From assembly GCA_026874595.1 (NCBI GenBank), contig CM049314.1, positions 75,526,300 to 75,590,299 of the forward strand: DNA of 64,000 bases. The letters are read 5' to 3'. This DNA comes from Sipunculus nudus (lineage: Eukaryota; Annelida; Sipuncula; Golfingiida; Sipunculidae). The notes beneath the pieces were generated by a model. It was not told where the DNA came from and searched no databases. It saw only the letters and a list, made by a program, of their open reading frames with translations. Made by a program: the position numbers and the translations under genes. Shown here in pieces: positions 49,701 through 58,700 of this stretch (positions are counted from its first letter, which is position 1; every line of letters begins with the position of its first letter).

Positions 49701-52700
49701 TAAAACTACATTATATAATCATGATGAAATATACAGTCAAGTCTCGTTATAACGGGGTCTGTTACAATGGAGGACTCGAGTTACGGACAAATCTCTGGGG
49801 AACAAACGAGTGAAAGTTAAAATTGGCTTCGATATAACGGAAAACTCCAGTTCTGGATCCGAACGGACTTACGTGAAACAAAATGAACCTCGCCGATATA
49901 CTCAGAATCGTTATAACGAACTTGAGTGGCGGCGGTCAGGTCCAAGTTTCCTCAGTCGTTTGATCTTTGTCAAACCCAGCCGACAATGACTGGCTAATTA
50001 ATACATGATAGGGCAGGTTTTCACACCCAGGCCTTAGTCGAGTGGTTATGTTATGTCAGGTTCTCCAAACAGCAACCAGACGCCGCGGATAGGGCTAACA
50101 TACTGGAGAATCTTTTGCATGCCGCCACAGTGCTGAATTCACCATTATGGATGTAAACAGGCTAGCATCACGGATTTTTTCACTAGAGAATTTGTCAACA
50201 GATTATGTACATTTAAGTTTTAAATTTTTCTTTGTATATATGTTCATTATGTCATAAACACGTTTAATTGATTTGAACTTTTTGGATGAAGGTTCACATG
50301 TGTGCGTGGGTGCTTTTATCAATTTTCTGCCATGCAACATAAACAGCATACTCCGAAATTTCATTACAATGGAAATTCGATTTAGGGAACTAATTTCCAT
50401 GGAACAAACATGTTCACTATAACCAGACTTGACTGTATTGAGAGTGTGAATTGTAATGGCCCTTAGTACATTACAATTTGTCCCAAACACTGTAGACAAA
50501 CGTATATGAAAATGCGCATGTGCATATGACAAGTCTATTAGATTAAGATCCTGGGAGAGTATACTAAAGTATTCATGGTGTACTAGGTTATTTTTCTTTT
50601 AATCTCAGTCATAACAGTATGTCCATGCTTTGTTAATTTGGTAAGGAACAACTAACTGGTCGACAACAACCCCCCCCCCAAAAAAAAAAAACAATCCTGA
50701 TTAGTGTGTTTATATTATTAAATTTTCTATTTATCCTATTACTTCCATAATCAAATGAAATATACATTTTTGCATGAAAAAAAAATGGTCCTTCTTAATT
50801 TATTTAGCACAGCTAAATTCCAGTAGACTTATAGTAACCTCGTGGCATTTAACTAGAAACTAGAAAATAACTAGAAAACGGCTTCGTTTCTCAGCTGATC
50901 ATACAACACCGCCATTTTGTTTCACGGTTTAGGTTAAGTACCTTAATTGACTGGTACCCAGCTTCATAATGGAATCAAAATAGGATGCCAGCTCACAGAG
51001 CGGTGCATATGATCAAAACACTAGCTTTATGAGCAGTGTAATGGCACAGAATGCAACAGACCAAGCCCAAACAATAACGCATAGATCGGAAAATGGTTCG
51101 CGACAACGTGATGAAATGCTAGGTTTCACCTTGGTACATAAGCCATCTTGCAGCCTTTACAATCTTCTAAAGATTCTACAGACGCCGAACACTCAGCGCT
51201 GCTAGAAGCAAATAAAGGAATGCAAGAGGAAATTTCCTTGCTAAAGTGCCAAATGTCCAACCATAATCCTGGGACAATCGCTGATGCTGATAAAGGGTCA
51301 CATGAGGGCATTTCCGGGGCACAGGAGGTCCAAAACAACATGGGACTTTCAGATAGAAATAGTAACCATCAAGCGGATATCGATGAACTTCTACTACTGG
51401 ATGACGAAGACAGTGATGGAGATAAGGATAAAATGGGCTTCCTTGATCAGATAGAATCTGCACCTCAAAAACTAGAATTGATAGGACCTGATGTCAAGCC
51501 AAAACTAGCGGACTTGCTTAACAAAATATGTTGGCCAACAACAGACACCACCGCAAAAGAGAAGCTTGAAAGCACGCTTACTCCAGGGAATGTTACTAAT
51601 CTCACAGTGCCAAGAGTTAGTAAAGAGATTTAGACAAAACTACGTATTGACTCAAAATTACGTAACAACAGGATGCGAAAAGCACAAACAGGACTAGTAA
51701 AAAGGTATGTGCCCTTTGATATCGGTAACAGATACATTGCCTAAAGCTTGACAAGAACGTAGACCACTTGAGAAAAAATGTGCCTCAATGATAACATAAC
51801 ATTTGGCCAAACAGTGCATATAGCAGAGAGACAAACCAGAAACTACTATTAGACATGTGGCAGAAACACTTCGCTATTTAGTGTCATGTTTGGAATCTGC
51901 CACTTAGGTGCAAGTGCTTAGAATAAGAAAAATAAACAAATGCCTTAAAATTTAATAAAAGGAATTTTGATGCCATCATGACAGTGTTAAGGACCCCCAA
52001 ACAGGACTTACATAGTTGGGTTGAACATGCACATTTAATTCTTAAACCAATGAGACCTACCCAACCCCAAACATTCTCCTTAAAACAGATGTCAGCAATT
52101 CAGGTGGGGGGGGGGGGGGGGTCTTGGGGGATTATGATACCCATGGAACCTGGAATGGCTGTGAGAAGGATCAACACATAAACAACCATGAACTTTTGGC
52201 AGTGTTCCTGGCCTTACAGTCTTTATGTAAACTTTTAAAAAGGGGCATACATAAGAGCCCAGATAGATAACACTACAGCTGTTGCTTATGTTAACAAACA
52301 AGGAGGGAATACCAAACCTTTTCAAACTGACCAGAAAGATCTTGGATTGGTACCATGGAAGAAATATGTATTTCAGCAACACATATCCCTGGAGTTGCTA
52401 ACCTCGGGGCTGACGCATTGTCACGACAACATAATTCAGACGCCGAATGGCAATTAGACACCGAAATTATTACATTTTTAGACATCTGGGCTAGGTTAGA
52501 CATAGACTGTTCGCATCAGGAACAAATTATCAAATCAAACCCTACATCTCATGGAGGCCTGACCCAGAGGCTTTAGCAGTAGATGCATTTTCTGTAAAGT
52601 GGTCCTCGTATGTTTTTGCCTTTCCACCATTTAGCATACTGACACAAGTACTCAAGAAAATCAAACATGAACATGCAACCAGACTAGTCATATATAGTGT

Positions 52701-55700
52701 TACATGGGATACAGAAGTCGTGTTTAATCACTTAAGAAAAACGGGTCGATAAAGTCACCCACACTTAAACAGCTCTCATATAAACTGCTGACACTCCTAG
52801 CATTACTGACAGGACAGAGAGGCTAGTTCTTACATCTTATTTTCCTGGACAATCTAACCGTCTCCTCATGACTAATCAAAATTTGCATGGGGGACCTTGT
52901 GAAAAGTCGTCACCAAGAAATCACCAGTCTGAAATAACACTGAAAGCATATGCACCAGACCGAAGACTGTGCATAACGGTAGGTGATAAAAGAATACGTA
53001 GAAAGGACGAAAACTCTGAGAGAAATTGAGAAAAAAAACTGTTTATTTAACTTAATGGAAAACACTGGGGGGTTTCTAGAGACACTATTTCTAGATGGCT
53101 CAAAGATGCACCCAGAGAAGCAGGCATAGACATGACCATCTTTACGCCACACAGCAGAAGAGCTGCGGCTACTACATCAGCAGTAAATGAAAAAAGTGCC
53201 TCTTGATACTGTACTTAAAACAGCTGATTGTGTCAATCAACATCTACAAAATATTATAATAAACCTGGGACTGCACTCTAAAACTCTCATGTGATCTCTC
53301 GCAAGACGAGAGGTGAGACAGAATTCCAAAAGTAAACGAGACTTACCTGTTGAAGTCTGATGAGATTTTTTTTCGATCCTTTTGTCTGCAGAGATCATGT
53401 GCCCTCCCTGCATGGTCACACTAGGACAGTTCTCCTTACCCAAATTAGCATGTGTTTCTCTGAAGATTGCCTCATGGGAACAGTGGACTTGCGCTCAGGT
53501 GATCTCTATATGGTACAGTAAGCCATACTGTGTACGGTATACGGTAATGTCAACCATGCATACTGTGTATGATATATGGTTAAAAGAATTGTAAATGGTT
53601 GACACCTTTGTTTAGACACTACTGAACTATAGACCCCGCAAACTATGCTATAATCTTTGTCAACTGAGCATCACTGGGACAGCTATCTGAGGAACAGCTC
53701 CAATCACACCTGAGGAAGGGGGCCAGCACCGTAAAGCTTGTGTACAAGAACTGGCACAGAGCTGGTCTTAGAAAAGATATCAACCATTAACATTATTTTT
53801 TTAAGTAACAGATTAGCTCGTCATTTAAAAAATTTTCAATATATGGTAGAGCAAGCCAAAACGTGTACCATATATGGCAAAGTAAGCCACACAGTGCACC
53901 ATATATGGTAAAGTCAGCCATACTTTGTACCATATATGGTAAAGTCGGCCATACTGTGCACTATGAAGTGTATCACAGTGAGAACCAGGTTTCAGGGATA
54001 AAAACCTCAAGTGTTTTGAGTAAAAGGATTTGGGTGCATGATGATATCAATCCGAGATCAAGCCTTTGAGTCTGTCCCATGTGACAGGGTTTAATTCAAC
54101 AGATTTTTTTTTCAAGTATAATCTCTTTCCCATTCTTATACAGTCAATCTCGAATATCCAAATGGTATGGGGGACATAAAATTTGTTTGGATATTTGAGG
54201 TTACGGATATGTGAGCTACACCATTTTTTTCAATAACTATACTTTTACTTTAGATTCGCATAGGCATATCAAGGTTCCAATAAACTACCGCTAGCTAATC
54301 TTGGTCTGGCCAGAAAGGTTATCTGATCAGGACATTTTTTTAAAATCTTATTAATTTTGGAAAAACAAATTTTCAGAAAAAAAAGATTTAAGGAATTTCA
54401 AGGGTTCTACTGTATAAGATAGGTGAGTCAGCATAGCTTTATAATATAATCTGTTTGTTAATCCATGATTATGTGTCTTTAATATATTTTTATTACAGAG
54501 AAGGTGGAGTCCAATGAAATACAAATGAACCTCAATATCACCAGAGATTCCGTTAGCTTCAAGGATCTGATCCTGTTAGAATACCAGGTGCCTGCCAACC
54601 ACCAGTACAGCGTCGTGTTTGAGCCTGAAGAACTCAACATTCCATACCTCTTAGTCCAGAGTAGCACCGCTCTTCGGAGCCTGAAAGATTTTTGGAAATA
54701 CTCTCCAAGGAAACTTCCATCGCAAGATTGCAGGCTGGAGATCTACCAGACTACTATGAAGCCAGTTTATCGAATTTTCGATAACGGAAGCAGTCCAGAT
54801 GAGGTGACTCTATATTTTGCATTGCTTCCTGACGTGCAACATCCATATTACGATATTCTGATTCGAGAGAAGGAAATTAAGAATGAGCCCCTGATAGTAA
54901 AATGGCAAGTAGAGGCGTTGGTGGCAAACTGTTACTACTGGGACAAGATTGAGTTGAGATGGAGTACTCAGGGATGTCAGGTGGGTCAAATGGACCAATT
55001 CACATACCATAGTGTTTCTCCTTAAGATATTATGATATATACCAATATTTTTATTATAGCCTTTCACAAATTCTTGTTTACATGGTGAAATTTACTTACA
55101 CTGAGTCCAATCAGTGGGACACATCACATAGAGGCAATCACCTAGTTTGTGGCATACATCTAAAATCACAATTGTTCGTCACCCCCCCCCCCCCCAAGCA
55201 CAGCCAGTGTTTTTTTCTTGTGTTTCTTCTTTCTTGTTTCTTTTACTTGTTTTAGAGTTGACGACATGCCCATAATCACGCCTCTGGTCACTCAGGCTTA
55301 ATTTATTTGCTACAATAAACAGACATAAAGGAAGACTTTTGTGGAGCGTACTGGTTTGGGCGCTGGACTTGCAACCACAAGGTTGTTGGTTTGATTCCCG
55401 TTCAAACCGCTTTCCTCGCAAAGACTCTTTGCCAAAGTCTTTATCACAATGGAGAACCTCCCAGCCTAGGAGTGAATGGGAACTGGTTTCATTTGCAGCA
55501 GACAAAATGTAGAATTGTAAACCTATTGTGTCTACAAAGACATATGTGAGGGTACATGTATGCTCCTAAGGCAGCCGAGAAAAGCTACAAGAATTAACAG
55601 GCCAGGAAGGCAAAGTGTAAAGGCTGATTAATTCTGACAGAGTGATATCAGACAATAAACCTAAACCTTTACCTTTATTTCTCCCAAACAGAACCGTACC

Positions 55701-58700
55701 AGGGTACAGCACAGATGAACTGCAGATAGTAAATTTGTGTGCTCGCATGAGTTTGATTTAAGACTATTAATCAACCACAATGTTATTTAAGCATGAGATA
55801 AAAATGTTATTATAAATGTTTATGTACCTTAAATAATCATCTTTAATAATGAAGCATCATCCAGGCTTCCGTTCTGTCAGTAAATAAGTATAATGATTCA
55901 ATGAAGCATGACAACCACAGTTATAATCATAATCACCCATGTTTTAGTTTTGTCAGTAAATAAGTATAATGATTTTATGAAGCAAGGCAACCACAATTGG
56001 CACCAAAATGTAGAAAGTCTTAGGAAGGGGGGGGGAGTGAATGTAAGTCAGCTGAGCTATAGTCATGATCCTTTGTCCATCGTCTGTCCAGAGGTCCGGA
56101 AGTCTGTTAACAGGGCACGTTTTGAAACCGTTATACCTATGAATCTAAATTTTTACATAGAGTTAGATATTCCCAAAATCTCCTACCATACCAAATATAG
56201 GGTCACTACGACTTGTTCCTTTGAGATATTAAGGAAAACATCAATTTTCCATTACAAACACCATTGTAACACTTCAATACAGCGTAATATCAAAACCAAT
56301 AACCTGTCATGATTATTTTTACTATAACTATTCCCCTATATATTTCCTATGTACATACTAGAAATAAGGTCAGTTTCATGTATATTCTTGAAGTTATGGG
56401 TCCATAAATAATGCAAATTTGTAAAACTACAGGAAAGATATTTGCTCACTTAACATGAGAAATGTTGTAGCTTGAGACTTTTTTTCATGGATTAAAGATT
56501 TTCAAGATTTAGTTGTATACCCTACCGTAAAATCTCCACTTAAAACCGCGGTTTAATCAAGAAATTCAAAATCTTGAAATCAGGTTGATTTCCTGAAAGC
56601 ACTGTGCGGTTTATACTAGAAGGGTTTCCTGAATATCTTCCTGACAGACATCGTTTTGGGGCCGGCGAGTGGGCGATAATATTGCAACTTTCGAAGCCCG
56701 TTCTTAGCAGCAGTCACGCCTGCTTGGGAGCCGTGTGTAAATGTATTATTTACGAATATTTGTTATTTATAAATTAAATATTGCTGAATAGTTTTCGTGT
56801 GATATATAACTTGTTATGAAATTTTGGTAATTGTCACCAAATAATACGTTTACAACAACCCTGCTGTAACACACAGCGGCCCACTTCGTTGGGAATGCTC
56901 AAGCAAAATTGAAATAAAAGCCTACTTTAAACCCATTTGCGGCATTATTTAGCAATGATTATTTGTTTAAAACGTAAAATGAATAAAAAGCTGACAACGT
57001 AAGGAGTCACACAATGGCAGACGATCGATTTAAAATCAAGTTTGAGTGCCGCCATGTGCTGAAAAACCCCCGTATTCTGCTAAGAATATTTGACCAGCTG
57101 TACGCGGTGGGTGGTAAACAGAACAGCCACCTATTTCGTCCCAGCGTGCCTTGCGTGAACACTGCCTTGACAAAATGGCTCCCCACACGGAAACTTTCTT
57201 CAGGAAAAAAAACTTGCTTATCCCGACTGGCCACTTTAATTTTACTTTAAAATCACTCGTTATCAAGCGTCATGTTTCCTATACGTGCGTATCTCGACAA
57301 GGTAACTTCAATTACTTTGATATTTAGTTAAGTTGACCAGCGATGTTTTCAAACGCGCCAGCAATTGGTGACATGGAGCGATGTCAACATACGATGTGAC
57401 GATGATAATACCGAAGTAACCGGTATGAAAATGATTTGAATCTTCCGAGTAATTCCAGAAAATGTAATTTTCATCAAAAAATTTTAGAATTAAAATATAC
57501 AGTGACTTGAAATGGATCAGCAGAATATTTTTTTCCAAAATATAATGACAAATCAGTTGCAAACAAGAATACGGCACGGAATATAAAATCTGTATAAACA
57601 GGCAGAGGTTCACCGGCCCTTACGTCTTCCCAAATTTCATGCTTGAGTGACCCTGCAAAAAAGTGTTATGATGTGTTTAAATAAAATGCCCAAGGTATTT
57701 AAAAGTGGATAGGAATGGCCGAGTCGCAACCTACGCGTGTTCATTTCTAGATGATAGCTTGATTGTGTCTTTTGTCAAATCATTCCGTAGCGAAAGTTGG
57801 TGCGGTTTTAAAGGGGGTTTTGTTAGTATTTGAGCCCCTCGCGATGTCTCACCTGGAGTTTCGGCGAAGTCTGGGTGCGGTTTTAATCGGAAGTGCGGTT
57901 TTAAGTGGAGATTTTACGGTAAATTAGATCTGAATTTTGAAAATTATTTAGTCTTTAGCATGATTATTAAATAAGAACCTCAAATATTACCCAACTTTCG
58001 TCATGTCACACTTTTTTACTGTAAGTACTTTTGCTTGAATTTTCACAGCATATATATACACATAAGGATTTCATTTGTTAAAATCTCAAATTTGATTAAA
58101 AAAAGCTTGTAAAATAGGCTAGTTATTGATTTTTTAAGGCATTAATTTAACTTGCTCAGTGAAACTCGAGCCAGCCTACTTCTGGTTACTGGAGGTCAGC
58201 TCTGCCAGACTACCTTATTTGTCATGGGTCACTGGGGCAGATTCCCTGTTGGGGCACGTGTACAGTTACCTTCATAATTCTTCTACCCCCCCCCCCCCAC
58301 GCCCTTCCCACCCACCCATCAAGTGTTAGGCTGTAATTGTTATTCTTTAAACTGTTATTCCTGAAATGTAATACTGTTTCCACTGCAATATACAACACAA
58401 TATATGAATCAGCAATCCAAAGAGTAATCCATAGATGGCCTGTTGTTGTAACCATAATGTAGCATTGTAAAAAAAATAATTTTCTTAAAAATAATTTTAG
58501 AAAATCTAAATATCATTAAACCACTCAGTAGGCATAATTTGATAATATATGAACAAAACTATGGATAAACAGTGGTGCATTTTTTTTGTTGGTCAAATGT
58601 ATCCTTTCAAATAACTCCTAGGCACATCATATTACTTTCTTTATTGCTTTTTAATTGCTTCCAGGCTGTTATTTACATGTATTTCACAGTAAAATATATT

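Larger units (their letters stand above)
48943..53505 (+). mobile_element. Degraded DIRS-order retrotransposon (tyrosine-recombinase type)
   Basis: Coding relics in order: gag-like N-terminal ORF (51148-51633), RNase H end (HIPGV-N--ADALSR near 52385-52430), WRPDPEA--VDAFS--W (52552-52605) and tyrosine recombinase parts (LLTGQRG near 52806; RWLKDA, HSRRAAAT near 53095-53165). ITR-like ends: CTCACCTATCGTCTTGCGTG near 48945 is the inverse of 53289-53325, and GCGCAAG-ACTGTT-CCATGAGGCAAT near 48975 is the inverse of 53460-53500. The reverse-transcriptase core is missing and stops are present, so it is dead. A 220-bp 5' segment appears twice (49175-49385 and 50868-51100). Confidence 0.75.

Noticed and set aside
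57007-57266. Open frames on both strands inside the 1395-bp MITE
   Set aside because: No similarity to transposase motifs, overlapping opposite frames, and length within chance for the more GC-rich centre.
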